Below are positions 32,016-40,953 of a stretch of 64,000 nt of DNA, piece by piece. Each line of letters opens with the position of its first letter. The first letter of the stretch is position 1. The DNA is from Nitrobacter sp047149785. GTDB taxonomy: Bacteria; Pseudomonadota; Alphaproteobacteria; Rhizobiales; Xanthobacteraceae. The notes under the pieces were generated by a model. It was not told the origin of the DNA and made no database searches. It saw nothing but the letters and a program-made list of their open reading frames with translations. The position numbers were made by a program, and so were the translations under genes. The stretch is from contig NZ_BAAGBE010000001.1 in the NCBI RefSeq assembly GCF_047149785.1, positions 2,480,001 through 2,544,000 of the forward strand, written 5' to 3'.

Positions 32016-32693
32016 TCAACCGCGATTGTCGCGCCAACATCGTCGCAGTTCGGCGGCCTGCGCCCGGACCATATAGGTTCCAGCCAGCCGGCGCACCCCG
32101 GGACCGGGCTTTCGGGCGCTCCGCCTGACCGGATTGGGCAGGATCGCGGCCATGAGCGCGGCCTCCCGGGCGGTCAGGTTCGCGGCGGAGCGCCCGAAGG
32201 CGTAACGGGAACCGGCCTCGGCCCCGAACTGCCCATTCGGACCCCACTCGGCGATATTCAGGTAGATTTCGAGGATCCGTTGTTTGGGCATCACGGCATC
32301 GATCCACATCGCGAGCGGAAATTCCAGCCCCTTGCGGATCAGGCTGCGGCCCGGCCACAGGAACAGATTTTTCGCGACCTGCTGCGTGATGGTCGAACCG
32401 CCGCGCGTCACCTCGCCGTCCTCGGCCTCGTCGAGCACCTCCCGCAGCGAATCCCAGTCGATGCCGCGATGGCTGCAGAACTTCGCATCTTCCGATGCGA
32501 CCACGGAGCGCGGCAGCGCCGGCGAGATCGCCGCGAAATCGATCCACTGCCGCGACACCGGCGCGCCGGAGAGCTTGCGCCATATCATCAACGTCGAGAC
32601 CGGACGGCCGGTCCGGTAGAGCGGCGTCAGCACATAGGGCAAAAGCAGCAGGCCGACAACGGCCAGCAGCGTGACACGGACCGTCCGCCGCAT
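32016..32693 (-). CDS. mtgA: monofunctional peptidoglycan glycosyltransferase
   Basis: MtgA, a family 51 glycosyltransferase of 225 residues that polymerises lipid II into glycan strands. One N-terminal membrane helix (LLAVVGLLLLPYVLTPLY) is followed by catalytic motif 1 VVASEDAKFCSHRGIDWD (the catalytic Glu), motif 2 RGGSTITQQVAKNLFLWPGR, motif 3 RKGLEFPLAMWID and motif 4/5 KQRILEIYLNIAEWG with FGRSAANLTAREAALMAAI. There is no transpeptidase domain. ATG 32693 is used; a GTG at 32705 is an alternative. Confidence 0.96.
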   Translation of the reverse strand: MRRTVRVTLLAVVGLLLLPYVLTPLYRTGRPVSTLMIWRKLSGAPVSRQWIDFAAISPALPRSVVASEDAKFCSHRGIDWDSLREVLDEAEDGEVTRGGSTITQQVAKNLFLWPGRSLIRKGLEFPLAMWIDAVMPKQRILEIYLNIAEWGPNGQFGAEAGSRYAFGRSAANLTAREAALMAAILPNPVRRSARKPGPGVRRLAGTYMVRAQAAELRRCWRDNRG

Positions 32694-32908
32694 CACACCC
32701 CGCACGCAAAATCACGGTTAACGGTACCGAACACGGCACAAGCAGGCATCAAACTCCCCTTCCGGCCGCATCATAGCACGGCCGAACCGGCATATTGCCG
32801 ATCGGGCGGAATTGACGAAGCCGGTGTCATGGACGATTGTCCCGCCCGATCGGCCTAAAGGGGTCGTTTGAGCCGAGTTGTCATTCCCGAAGCGCGTCAG
32901 CGGCTATC

Positions 32909-32951
32909 GGGAATCCGGTAACACGGGGAGAATCCGTAAATACCGGATTCC
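32909..32951. repeat. inverted repeat, 11-base arms
   Basis: GGAATCCGGTA ... TACCGGATTCC with a 21-base loop, perfect arms. It lies between divergent mtgA and ispA. Together with the family D palindrome at 32974-33006 it fills the 32694-33073 stretch, which has no gene. Confidence 0.7.
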
Positions 32952-32973
32952 GGAAGGTTCGTCGCGGAGCCCG

Positions 32974-33006
32974 TTATCGGGCCGCGCTTTGCGCGGACCC
33001 GTCGGC
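32974..33006. repeat. family D palindrome, copy 2
   Basis: TTATCGGGCCGCGCTTTGCG followed by CGGACCCGTCGG. It shares the GCGCTTTGCGC core and the flanking CGGG / CCCGT with 14161-14198. It lies about 70 bases upstream of ispA. Confidence 0.6.
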
Positions 33007-33073
33007 GATGCCCCCGGAAATGGCACGGAAAGGTCGTTTTCTATTCTTGTTCTATTCCTGGAGCCCTTTTTTG

Positions 33074-34000
33074 ATGACGTCAGGACTTTCATCCGCCGAT
33101 TTCGCAAAACGCCTCGACAGGACGGCGGACGACACAGAGACGCTGCTGGGGACATTGCTGTCCGATACGCTTCAGCCCGGCGAGATCGCGCGGCCGAAGC
33201 GGCTGATGGACGCCATGCGCTATTCCTCGCTCGGCGGCGGCAAGCGGCTGCGGCCGTTTCTCGTCGTCGAAAGCTCGGCCGTGTTCGGGGTTCCGCGCGA
33301 CGCCGCGCTGCTCGCCGGCGCGGCGCTCGAATGCATCCATTGTTATTCGCTGATCCATGACGACCTCCCGGCGATGGACAACAGCGACCTGCGCCGCGGG
33401 CAACCGACCCTGCACAAGACCACCGACGACGCAACCGCGATCCTCGCCGGCGACGGCCTGCTGACGCTCGCCTTCGACATCATCACCCGCGACGAGGTCC
33501 ACAGGGATCCGGCGGTCCGCCTGGCGCTGACGCGCGCGCTGGCGCGCGCCGCCGGCATCGGCGGCATGGTCGGCGGACAGATGCTCGACCTCGCCGGCGA
33601 GGGCCGCTTCGGCGACCGCGAGCCGGTGGACGTGGCGCGTTTGCAGCAGATGAAGACGGGTGCGCTGCTCCGCTTCGGCTGCATCAGTGGCGCGCTGCTC
33701 GGCCAGGCATCGCAAAAGGATCATCAGGCGCTCGATGCTTACGGCCGCGCGCTCGGCGAAGCCTTCCAGATCGCCGACGATCTCCTCGACGTCGAAGGCG
33801 ATGCGGCGGCCCTCGGCAAACCCGCCGGCGCCGACGCGGCGCTCGGCAAGACAACCTTCGTCACCCAACTCGGCATCGACGGCGCAAAGAAGCGGGTCCG
33901 CGATCTTCTGGCGAAGGCGGACGAGGCGCTGTCGGCCTTCGGCGCGCGCGGCGACGTACTGCGCGCCGCCGCGCATTTCGTCGCCGACCGCAAGAACTGA
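33074..34000 (+). CDS. ispA: polyprenyl (geranyl/farnesyl) diphosphate synthase
   Basis: Short-chain trans-prenyl diphosphate synthase, 308 residues, making farnesyl diphosphate for quinones, hopanoids and lipid carriers. The first Asp-rich motif is HDDLPAMDNSDLRRGQPT and the second is ADDLLDVEGD; KRLRPFLVVES and GGMVGGQMLDL are the other conserved boxes, with QMKTGALLRFG near 200. Two residues sit between the first Asp pairs of motif one (DDLPAMD), the bacterial type. ATG 33074 is used with GGAG eleven bases upstream. xseB, often next door, is absent. Confidence 0.95.
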   Translation: MTSGLSSADFAKRLDRTADDTETLLGTLLSDTLQPGEIARPKRLMDAMRYSSLGGGKRLRPFLVVESSAVFGVPRDAALLAGAALECIHCYSLIHDDLPAMDNSDLRRGQPTLHKTTDDATAILAGDGLLTLAFDIITRDEVHRDPAVRLALTRALARAAGIGGMVGGQMLDLAGEGRFGDREPVDVARLQQMKTGALLRFGCISGALLGQASQKDHQALDAYGRALGEAFQIADDLLDVEGDAAALGKPAGADAALGKTTFVTQLGIDGAKKRVRDLLAKADEALSAFGARGDVLRAAAHFVADRKN

Positions 34001-34009
34001 AGGATAACG

Positions 34010-34696
34010 ATGGCGGGCAAGAACGCCGACGAAGAATTCTTGCTTCGCTTCAGGAAGCTGCCGGCGCCGGTGCGCATGGTCTATGCCCGGCCGCGCACCT
34101 TCGTCGCCGTCGCCGTCGGCATCGTCGCGTGCCTGCTGCTGCCGCATTCGCTGCAGCCGGTGACGCGGCTGCTGATCGGCTGGGACGTTTTCGCCGCGCT
34201 CTATCTCATACTCGTCTTCGTCGTGGTGTTCGGCAGCGGTCTCACTCACATCCGCCGTAACGCCCAGCTTCAGGATGACGGCCGCTTCGTGATCCTGCTG
34301 GTGACCGCGACCGGCGCCTTCGCCAGCATCGCCGCGATCGTATTCGAGCTTGGCGACCATACCCATAGCCCGCCGGAACTGGCGCTGGCGACGCTGACCA
34401 TCGCATTATCCTGGGCAGCCGTGCACACCACTTTCGCGCTGCATTATGCGCACGAATACTATCGCGGGGCTGAACCCGGCGGCCTGCAATTTCCGAGCGG
34501 CGACCGGCACGAAGACGCCGACTACTGGGATTTCGTCTATTTCTCGTTCGTGATCGGGATGACGGCGCAGGTGTCCGACGTCGGCATCACCGACAAGATC
34601 ATCCGCCGCACCGCGACAGCGCATGGCGTGATCTCGTTCGTCTACAATACGGCGTTGCTGGCGCTGATGGTTAACATCGCGGCGAGCGCGATCTGA
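34010..34696 (+). CDS. DUF1345 membrane protein
   Basis: A 228-residue inner-membrane protein with about five helices and the DUF1345 signature: WDVFAALYLILVFVVVFGSG, a FELGDHTH-type loop, SWAAVHTTFALHYAHEYYRG and DYWDFVYFSFVIGMTAQVSD. The conserved His, Tyr and Asp residues inside helices suggest a transport or ligand-binding site; function is unknown. It starts nine bases after ispA in the same direction and is probably co-transcribed. A truncated family C piece lies at 34711-34734 just after it. Confidence 0.88.
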   Translation: MAGKNADEEFLLRFRKLPAPVRMVYARPRTFVAVAVGIVACLLLPHSLQPVTRLLIGWDVFAALYLILVFVVVFGSGLTHIRRNAQLQDDGRFVILLVTATGAFASIAAIVFELGDHTHSPPELALATLTIALSWAAVHTTFALHYAHEYYRGAEPGGLQFPSGDRHEDADYWDFVYFSFVIGMTAQVSDVGITDKIIRRTATAHGVISFVYNTALLALMVNIAASAI

Positions 34697-34770
34697 CCGC
34701 CGATAGCCATAGCATGATCCGTAAAGCAACCGGTCCGCGCGCCTGTTGCGCGCATGACAAATGCCCCGCT

Positions 34771-36690
34771 TCAATTGCAGATCTCGACGTTGCCGCCACC
34801 GCCTAACCGTCCACCCCCCTCCGCGGTGGTGCGGAACTCGATCCGGCAACCGCGCTTGACCGGGTGGCAGGTGTGATCGTCGCAGACAATGCCACCTTGC
34901 TCCGGCCTCGTGCTCGCGCGGCGGGGCAGTCTCCGCGGCGCAGCTATCGGCGGCGCCAGTTCGTCATCGAACCTGCCGCGGGCGGCGCGGCGGGGCCGGC
35001 GATTATCGCGCTCGCGCGACGCGGAAGGCGCCTTGCGTTCTTTCCGCGCGACACATTCGTTGTCGTCGTTGAGTACCTTGCCCTGGCCACAAGTGATCTT
35101 CGTACAGGTGTCGCCATCGGCCTTGTAGCCGTGACGGCAGATCAGCGGGCAGACGCGCGCCGTCTTGCCCTTGATGACGCCGAGCGTGTCGAGGCTGGCA
35201 AGCCTGACGTTCACCTTGGCGTCCGCGTAGCGATTGAACTTTTCGAGCGCGAGTCGGGACGCCCTGCCCCATTCGCCGTCGGCCGACCCGTCGTAGCAGC
35301 CGACGCGGCGCAATTCGGCCTGCACCGATTTGTTGATGTCAACGGCCGACAAGGTTGGCTGCGCGACAGACTCCGCCGGCGGGGTCCGGGAAGCGGTCTG
35401 CCGGGCCGGCGTCGGGGCGGCCGGCGAGGTGCCGGTCGGCGCAGGCGCGCCGGACTGCGTTGAACTGCGATCCGGCGTATTCGAAACGATCGCTGAAGAT
35501 TTGGAATCCGAGGTATCGGCAGCGCGTTCGACCGCCTCGCGCGCCTGCTCCGCCGCGTCCACCTTCGCCTGCTCGATCCGCTTCGCCTTTTCGGCGGCAA
35601 CCCGCGCCTCTTCGGCTACCTTGGCTGCGGCCGCCGCCTTGGCAACATCGGCCTGCTTCGCGCCTTCGGCCGCGAGGCGCGCTTTCTCATCCGCGGTCTC
35701 GCGCGCCTTCTCGGTCGCGGCGAGACGCGCATCTTCCGCGGCGATCTTGTCGAGCTGCCCTTTCGCAAGATCGGCGTAGAAGCCGGTCGGATAACTCTTC
35801 AGGAACGTGTCCCACGCTGCGCGCGTCCCGAGCTGCAGCGACAGTTCGTAATCGCGGCGAACCTCGGCGCGCGCATCGGCGACGGGAGCAGCCGGCACGG
35901 CCGGCACGACCTTGGCCGGAACCAGCGGCACATCCTCGCCGCCGAGCGAGCCGTAGACATACGGTTCCTGCCGGTTGTTGGTGACCTTGAGCACGTCGTC
36001 ACGCACGAAGCCGAACGCCTTGCGCACGTCGAGGCCGGGCGTCGCGATATGGCGCACCAGCGCGGCGGTGAACGGGCTGTGCTTGCTGTCGCCGTCGGCG
36101 GCGGTCGAACCGGCCTTGGCCGCGTAGGCGATCAACGTATTCGGCGAGGTCGGCTCGACCTTGGCGAGGCCGCGACCGATCGAACGCATGCTGACCCTTT
36201 TCATGGTCTTGTCGAATGGATTGTCGCGGCATGCATCGAGAATCACCAGCCGCAACTGCTTGGCGGATTCCACGGCGACCAGCACGCGATCGAGCGATAT
36301 CGCTTCGTCGTAGACATCGGTGTCGCGCTGAAGCGCCGCGTCGATCGGAATCAGATAGTTCGTGCCCTCCACCTCGATGCCGTGGCCGGCATAATAGATC
36401 ACCGCCATGTCGGCGTTGCGCGCCTTGTCGCCGAAGTCGCGCAGCGCCCGCCGCATCTCGGCCCCGGTCAGGTCGTGACGCGCCTCGACCACGTCGAAAC
36501 CGGCCTGTTCCATGGTCCGGGCGAAAGCGGCCGCGTCATTGTCAGGATTGGCGAGTCGGGGAACGTTGCGGTATTCCGAGTTGCCGATCACCAGCGCCAC
36601 GCGCGTCTCCGCCGAAGCCGGCTGACAGATCAGCGCCGTGACCGCGGCCAGTAAAAATCCGAACAAATCGAGATATCGTCGCAAGCTCAT
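34771..36690 (-). CDS. secreted caspase-like (peptidase C14) protein
   Basis: A 639-residue protein with a signal peptide (about 1-26, ending QPASA) and a caspase-type domain (about 27-250). The catalytic His103 is in YYAGHGIEVEG and Cys154 in ILDACRDNPF, so it should be active. SPFTAALVRHIATPG and FVRDDVLKVTNN complete the p20/p10 fold. A long Ala/Glu/Lys-rich coiled coil follows (about 300-400), then a Ser/Pro linker and a C-terminal module with six or more Cys and RRVGCYDGSADGEWG, resembling a peptidoglycan-binding repeat. Bacterial caspase homologues of this type are common in Bradyrhizobiaceae. The substrate is not known. Confidence 0.88.
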   Translation of the reverse strand: MSLRRYLDLFGFLLAAVTALICQPASAETRVALVIGNSEYRNVPRLANPDNDAAAFARTMEQAGFDVVEARHDLTGAEMRRALRDFGDKARNADMAVIYYAGHGIEVEGTNYLIPIDAALQRDTDVYDEAISLDRVLVAVESAKQLRLVILDACRDNPFDKTMKRVSMRSIGRGLAKVEPTSPNTLIAYAAKAGSTAADGDSKHSPFTAALVRHIATPGLDVRKAFGFVRDDVLKVTNNRQEPYVYGSLGGEDVPLVPAKVVPAVPAAPVADARAEVRRDYELSLQLGTRAAWDTFLKSYPTGFYADLAKGQLDKIAAEDARLAATEKARETADEKARLAAEGAKQADVAKAAAAAKVAEEARVAAEKAKRIEQAKVDAAEQAREAVERAADTSDSKSSAIVSNTPDRSSTQSGAPAPTGTSPAAPTPARQTASRTPPAESVAQPTLSAVDINKSVQAELRRVGCYDGSADGEWGRASRLALEKFNRYADAKVNVRLASLDTLGVIKGKTARVCPLICRHGYKADGDTCTKITCGQGKVLNDDNECVARKERKAPSASRERDNRRPRRAARGRFDDELAPPIAAPRRLPRRASTRPEQGGIVCDDHTCHPVKRGCRIEFRTTAEGGGRLGGGGNVEICN

Positions 36691-36956
36691 GGCGGCACGT
36701 CCTGATCGTTCGTTCATATCACACCTGCCGGATTACCTGAAATCAAAGCCAGGCTTTGTGAGCCCGATCACAATCGTCAGGCCGGGCTGCTGCGCATCCG
36801 GGTTCGGACGATCCGTCAGCGCGCATGAATAGGACGACGGCAGCTCGCGAAACGTTCAACCGATCGGAGACGCCAGAAGGCCGCTTTCTGAACATCCCAA
36901 AGGACCGGGCATTGTTGACCCCGCCGCTGTTCCGCGCCATCTGAGGCACAGCCAAC

Positions 36957-38564
36957 ATGACCGAAACCTTTCTGAATTCCCTCCTCGTCCTCACCGTGCT
37001 GGCCGCATCGGCGGCACTGGCCCGGCGGCTGGTGACGGCGCCCGCCATCGTGTTTCTGGTGGTCGGCATCGTGCTGGCGTTCGTGCCGGGTCTTCCGCCC
37101 ATCGAAATGGCGCCTGAAAGCGTGCTGCTGATGGTGCTGCCGCCGCTGATCTATTCCGCCGGCGTCTCCATGAGCTGGCGCGAATTCAGATCCAACCTGC
37201 GGCCGATCGCCCTGCTCGCCATCGGCTGCGTCATCTTCACGACCTGCGCGGTTGCCGCCGCAACACACTGGCTGCTCGGCCTGCCCTGGGGCGTCGGCTT
37301 CGTGCTCGGCGCCATCGTCTCGCCGCCCGACGTGGTGGCGCCGCTCGCCATCGCCAAGCGTCTGCATCTGCCGCACAGGATCCTGGTCATCCTCGAGGGC
37401 GAAGGCCTCGCCAACGACGCCACCGCGCTGATCCTCTATCGCTTCGCGGTGCTCGCGGTCTCGACCGGCACCTTTTCGCTGCCGACCGCGGCCGGATCGT
37501 TCGTCCTCATCCTGTTCGGCGAGATGGCGTTTGGCGCCGCCGTCGGCTGGCTCAGCCTGCGGCTGCGCCAGTGGGCCCAGGATGCACGGGTGGAAATCCT
37601 GCTGTCGCTGCTGACGCCCTATCTCGCCTATTGGGTGCCCGAACATCTCGGCGGCTCCGGCGTGATCGCGACCGTCGCCGCCGGACTTTATGTGAGCTGG
37701 AACGGACCGCTGCTGATCCCGGCGGCGACGCGGCTTCAGGGCATCTTCTTCTGGGATCTCGCGATCTGGCTGATCGAGGGCGTCCTGTTCCTGCTGATGG
37801 GCTTCGAGGTCCGGGTGCTGATGGAGAAGGCGAAGGCGGTCCCGATCGGCGAGGTGCTGATGGCGATCGCGCTGACCTCGGCTATCGTCATCGCGGCTCG
37901 ATTCATCTGGGTCTTCCCCGGCACCTACCTGACCCGCATCCTCAGCGCGCGGGTCCGCAGGCGCGATCCGACGCCATCATGGCGCTATGTCGTGGTGATC
38001 GGCTTCACAGGGATTCGCGGCGTGGTGTCGCTCGCGGTGGCGCTGGCCCTGCCGCTGACGCTGCCGGGCGGCGAGGCGTTTCCCTATCGCGACCTCATCC
38101 AGTTGACGAGCTTCGGCGTGATCTTCGTGACGCTGTTCGGCATCGGCCTGACGCTGCCGTTCGTCGTCGACCTGCTCGGCGTCTCGAAGCGTGGCCGCCG
38201 CGAGGCGATGAAGGAGCGCGAGGCCGAGATCGCGGCGCGGCGAACCATCATCGAGGCTGCGCGCGGCGCGCTCACCACCATCATCACCGAACGCAAGCTG
38301 CCCGAGGGCCTCGCCAAGTTTCTCGAAGCGCGGCACGAAACCCGGATGCGAGCGCTGCCCGATCCGCCGCGGAACGGCGACGAGCATTCGCCGGCGACCA
38401 AGGGAGCATCCATGGTGCGCGAGATCATCGGCATCGAGCGCGCGCATCTCCACCAGCTCTTGCGCGAGGGCAAGATCACCGACGAAACCCGCCGCCGGAT
38501 CGAGCGCGATCTCGACCTGGAGGAAGCGGTGGTCGACAACCGGGAAAAGCACACGCCGCTATAA
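36957..38564 (+). CDS. Na+/H+ antiporter, CPA1 family
   Basis: A 535-residue cation/proton antiporter with twelve or so helices (about 1-405) and a charged cytoplasmic tail. The CPA1 hallmarks are LLMVLPPLIYSAGVSMSWRE, the ion-site GAIVSPPDVVAPLAIAKR, ILEGEGLANDATALILYRF with its ND pair, and the late IGFTGIRGVVSLAVALALPL. It probably exports Na+ or K+ for pH and salt balance. It stands alone, reading away from the caspase gene; a GC-rich REP-like hairpin (38608-38645) follows its stop. Confidence 0.93.
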   Translation: MTETFLNSLLVLTVLAASAALARRLVTAPAIVFLVVGIVLAFVPGLPPIEMAPESVLLMVLPPLIYSAGVSMSWREFRSNLRPIALLAIGCVIFTTCAVAAATHWLLGLPWGVGFVLGAIVSPPDVVAPLAIAKRLHLPHRILVILEGEGLANDATALILYRFAVLAVSTGTFSLPTAAGSFVLILFGEMAFGAAVGWLSLRLRQWAQDARVEILLSLLTPYLAYWVPEHLGGSGVIATVAAGLYVSWNGPLLIPAATRLQGIFFWDLAIWLIEGVLFLLMGFEVRVLMEKAKAVPIGEVLMAIALTSAIVIAARFIWVFPGTYLTRILSARVRRRDPTPSWRYVVVIGFTGIRGVVSLAVALALPLTLPGGEAFPYRDLIQLTSFGVIFVTLFGIGLTLPFVVDLLGVSKRGRREAMKEREAEIAARRTIIEAARGALTTIITERKLPEGLAKFLEARHETRMRALPDPPRNGDEHSPATKGASMVREIIGIERAHLHQLLREGKITDETRRRIERDLDLEEAVVDNREKHTPL

Positions 38565-38607
38565 GTGCCGGCCCCTGCTGAAAGCGCTTCATCGGAACAC
38601 TATGTGC

Positions 38608-38645
38608 TCCCTCTCCCGCTTGCGGGGGAGGGTTGGGGAGGGGGG
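38608..38645. repeat. REP-like hairpin between convergent genes
   Basis: CCCTCTCCCGC-TT-GCGGGGGAGGG followed by TTGGGGAGGGGG, a GC hairpin of a type widespread in proteobacterial genomes. It lies between the antiporter and ispG stops and may act as a bidirectional transcript end. Confidence 0.7.
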
Positions 38646-38686
38646 CAATGTCGATGAAATGTCCCCACTCGACCGGCTTCGTCGGT

Positions 38687-39979
38687 CTACTCCGCCGCGG
38701 TCGCCGCTTCGGCCCGCGTCTTGGCGCCGGAGCCATACCGCTGTTCGATGTAATCGATCACCAGCGCCTTGAAGTCCTGCGCGATCGCCGGCCCGCGCAG
38801 CGTCCTGAACTTCTTGCCGTCGACGAAGACCGGCGCGGCCGGCGCCTCGCCGGTGCCGGGCAGCGAAATGCCGATATCGGCATGCTTGGATTCGCCGGGG
38901 CCGTTGACGATGCAACCCATGACCGCAACGTTGAGCTGCTCGACGCCGGGATACTGCGCCTTCCAGTTCGGCATCTCGTCGCGGATGAAGTCCTGAATCG
39001 ACCGCGCCAGTTCCTGGAACGTGGTCGAGGTGGTGCGTCCGCAGCCGGGACAGGCCGCGACCAGCGGCACGAACGTGCGGAAACCCATGGTCTGCAGCAA
39101 TTCCTGCGCGACCTGCACTTCCAGCGTGCGATCGCCGCCGGGCTCGGGCGTCAGCGAAATGCGGATGGTGTCGCCGATGCCCTGCTGCAAAAGGATCCCG
39201 AGCGCGGCGCTTGAGGCAACGATGCCCTTCGAGCCCATGCCGGCTTCGGTCAGACCAAGATGGATCGCATAGTCAGAGCGTTCCGCCAGCGTCTGGTAGA
39301 CGGCGATCAGATCCTGCACCGCCGAGACCTTCGCCGACAGGATCATCTTGTTTTTCGGCAGGCCGATTTCCTCGGCGCGCTTCGCCGACAACAGCGCCGA
39401 CTGCACCATGGCCTCGCGCGTCACCGCGCGGGCGTCGAGCGGCGCGGCCGAACTGGCGTTCTCTTCCATCAGGTGCGTCAGCAATTCCTGATCGAGCGAG
39501 CCCCAGTTGGCGCCGATCCGCACCGCCTTGCCGTATTTGATCGCGGTCTCGACGATGTCGGTGAACTGCTTGTCGCGCTTGTCCTTGAAACCGACATTGC
39601 CCGGATTGATGCGGTACTTGTCGAGCGCTTCGGCGCAGGCCGGATGATCGGCCAGCAGTTTATGGCCAATGTAGTGGAAATCACCGATCAGCGGCGTGGT
39701 GACGCCGCGCTTGCGCAAACCGTCGCGGATATGCGGCACGGCGGCGGCGGCCTCGTCGCGATCCACCGTGATGCGGACCATTTCCGAGCCGGCGCGCGAC
39801 AGTGCGGCGACCTGGGCGATCGTGCCCTCGATGTCGGCGGTGTCGGTATTGGTCATCGACTGCACCACGATCGGCGCGCCGCCGCCGACGGCGACGTTGC
39901 CGACCATGACTTGCGTGGTTCTGTGCCGCGGACTCGGGCCAGCGACGTCGATTTGCGACGGATTTTCGAGCTTGTTCAT
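38687..39979 (-). CDS. ispG: 4-hydroxy-3-methylbut-2-enyl diphosphate synthase
   Basis: IspG/GcpE of the MEP isoprenoid pathway, 430 residues, an iron-sulphur enzyme converting methylerythritol cyclodiphosphate to HMBPP. The TIM-barrel part begins with RHRTTQVMVGNVAVGGGAPI and VQSMTNTDTADIEGT. The cluster domain has CPGCGRTTSTTFQEL and VAVMGCIVNGPGES with three Cys ligands, plus a Glu in the ESKHADIGI region. ATG 39979 is chosen to match the usual N-terminus; an ATG ten codons upstream is also open. With ispA it shows the isoprenoid supply. Confidence 0.97.
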   Translation of the reverse strand: MNKLENPSQIDVAGPSPRHRTTQVMVGNVAVGGGAPIVVQSMTNTDTADIEGTIAQVAALSRAGSEMVRITVDRDEAAAAVPHIRDGLRKRGVTTPLIGDFHYIGHKLLADHPACAEALDKYRINPGNVGFKDKRDKQFTDIVETAIKYGKAVRIGANWGSLDQELLTHLMEENASSAAPLDARAVTREAMVQSALLSAKRAEEIGLPKNKMILSAKVSAVQDLIAVYQTLAERSDYAIHLGLTEAGMGSKGIVASSAALGILLQQGIGDTIRISLTPEPGGDRTLEVQVAQELLQTMGFRTFVPLVAACPGCGRTTSTTFQELARSIQDFIRDEMPNWKAQYPGVEQLNVAVMGCIVNGPGESKHADIGISLPGTGEAPAAPVFVDGKKFRTLRGPAIAQDFKALVIDYIEQRYGSGAKTRAEAATAAE

Positions 39980-40239
39980 GGGTCTCAAAATATCAGGTTT
40001 TCGTGACATTCAGTAACGGATCAATGGCGAGCGGGGAAGACCGATCGAAGTCAAAGGCCGGCAACCACCACTGGCGCCGCAAGTCAAAGCCGGCGTCAGC
40101 GGGTCATTCATAATGAGATAACCCGCCGCGACGTCAAACAAAGGGGGCATGGAGGTAAAAGCCGGCAATTTGCCGGCGGAATAAGTTTTAACCATTGAAA
40201 ACCATATCAAAATTTCATCTGGATGGCCGACCGACGCCG

Positions 40240-40731
40240 CTAGCTCGCGCTCTGGCAATGCGCGCAGGTGCCGGTGATTTCGACCACGGACAGCTTCGGC
40301 GTGAATCCGGTGGAGCGGGCGGCGTCGCTCAGGCTCTGCGCCACGCGGCTCGCCGGAATTTCGCCGACCGAACCGCACCGCTCGCAGATCAGAAACGCCA
40401 CCATCGCGCTCGCATCGTGGTCGTGCCCGCAGGCCAGGAACGCGTTGCGGCTTTCGATGCGGTGAACGAGGCCGTTCTCCATCAGAAAGTCGAGCGCGCG
40501 ATAGACCGTGATCGGCGCCGGGCGCGGCATCGATTTGGCCAGTTCCTCGATCACCTCATAGGCGCCGAGCGGCCGATGGCTCGACAGCAATGCCTGCAGC
40601 ACCTGGCGGCGGATCGGCGTGAACTTCTGCGCGCGCTGGGCGCAGACCTTCTCCGCATGGCTGATCGCCTCCGAGGCGCAGCGGTCGTGATCGTGCCCCG
40701 GCACGGGGAATGTCGGTCTGGTCGCTGTCAT
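40240..40731 (-). CDS. zur: Fur family zinc-uptake regulator Zur
   Basis: A 163-residue Fur-family repressor. The helix-turn-helix runs through KFTPIRRQVLQALLSSHRPL, GAYEVIEEL and APITVYRALDFLMENGL. The metal region has HRIESRNAFLACGHDHDAS and two Cys pairs, CERC and CAHC, that hold structural zinc. The GHDH-type segment and FLMENGLVHRI are closer to Zur than to Fur or Irr. It should repress zinc import genes when zinc is plentiful; none is in this window. It reads away from the marR operon with 222 bases between. Confidence 0.9.
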   Translation of the reverse strand: MTATRPTFPVPGHDHDRCASEAISHAEKVCAQRAQKFTPIRRQVLQALLSSHRPLGAYEVIEELAKSMPRPAPITVYRALDFLMENGLVHRIESRNAFLACGHDHDASAMVAFLICERCGSVGEIPASRVAQSLSDAARSTGFTPKLSVVEITGTCAHCQSAS

Positions 40732-40913
40732 CTTATGTCTATTTAAACCGTTTGAGCGGATTTCGCCGCTCTATTTCAATTTCAGCAGTCATATTCGCGG
40801 AATACCTACATCTTGCAATGCAGCATAGCCCCCGGAAGGTATTATGTGCAGGCAAGCAGCTAGCCATGAGCTGCACGCAGGTCAGCTTTTTCATAGTGGA
40901 GGTAATGCTTTTC

Positions 40914-40927
40914 ATAAGCTTGCTTAT
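40914..40927. promoter_or_regulatory. 14-base palindrome upstream of marR
   Basis: ATAAGC-TT-GCTTAT is a perfect inverted repeat ending 26 bases before the MarR ATG. It overlaps an AT-rich -10-like TTATTATAAC, so it is well placed as an autorepressor operator for the marR-emrAB operon. Confidence 0.55.
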
Positions 40928-40953
40928 TATAACGAGTGTTAGGAGTTCTTCCT

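Noticed and set aside
33089..34366. 425-codon frame antisense to ispA and the DUF1345 gene
   Set aside because: Shadow of two recognisable genes; no start signal and no protein family.
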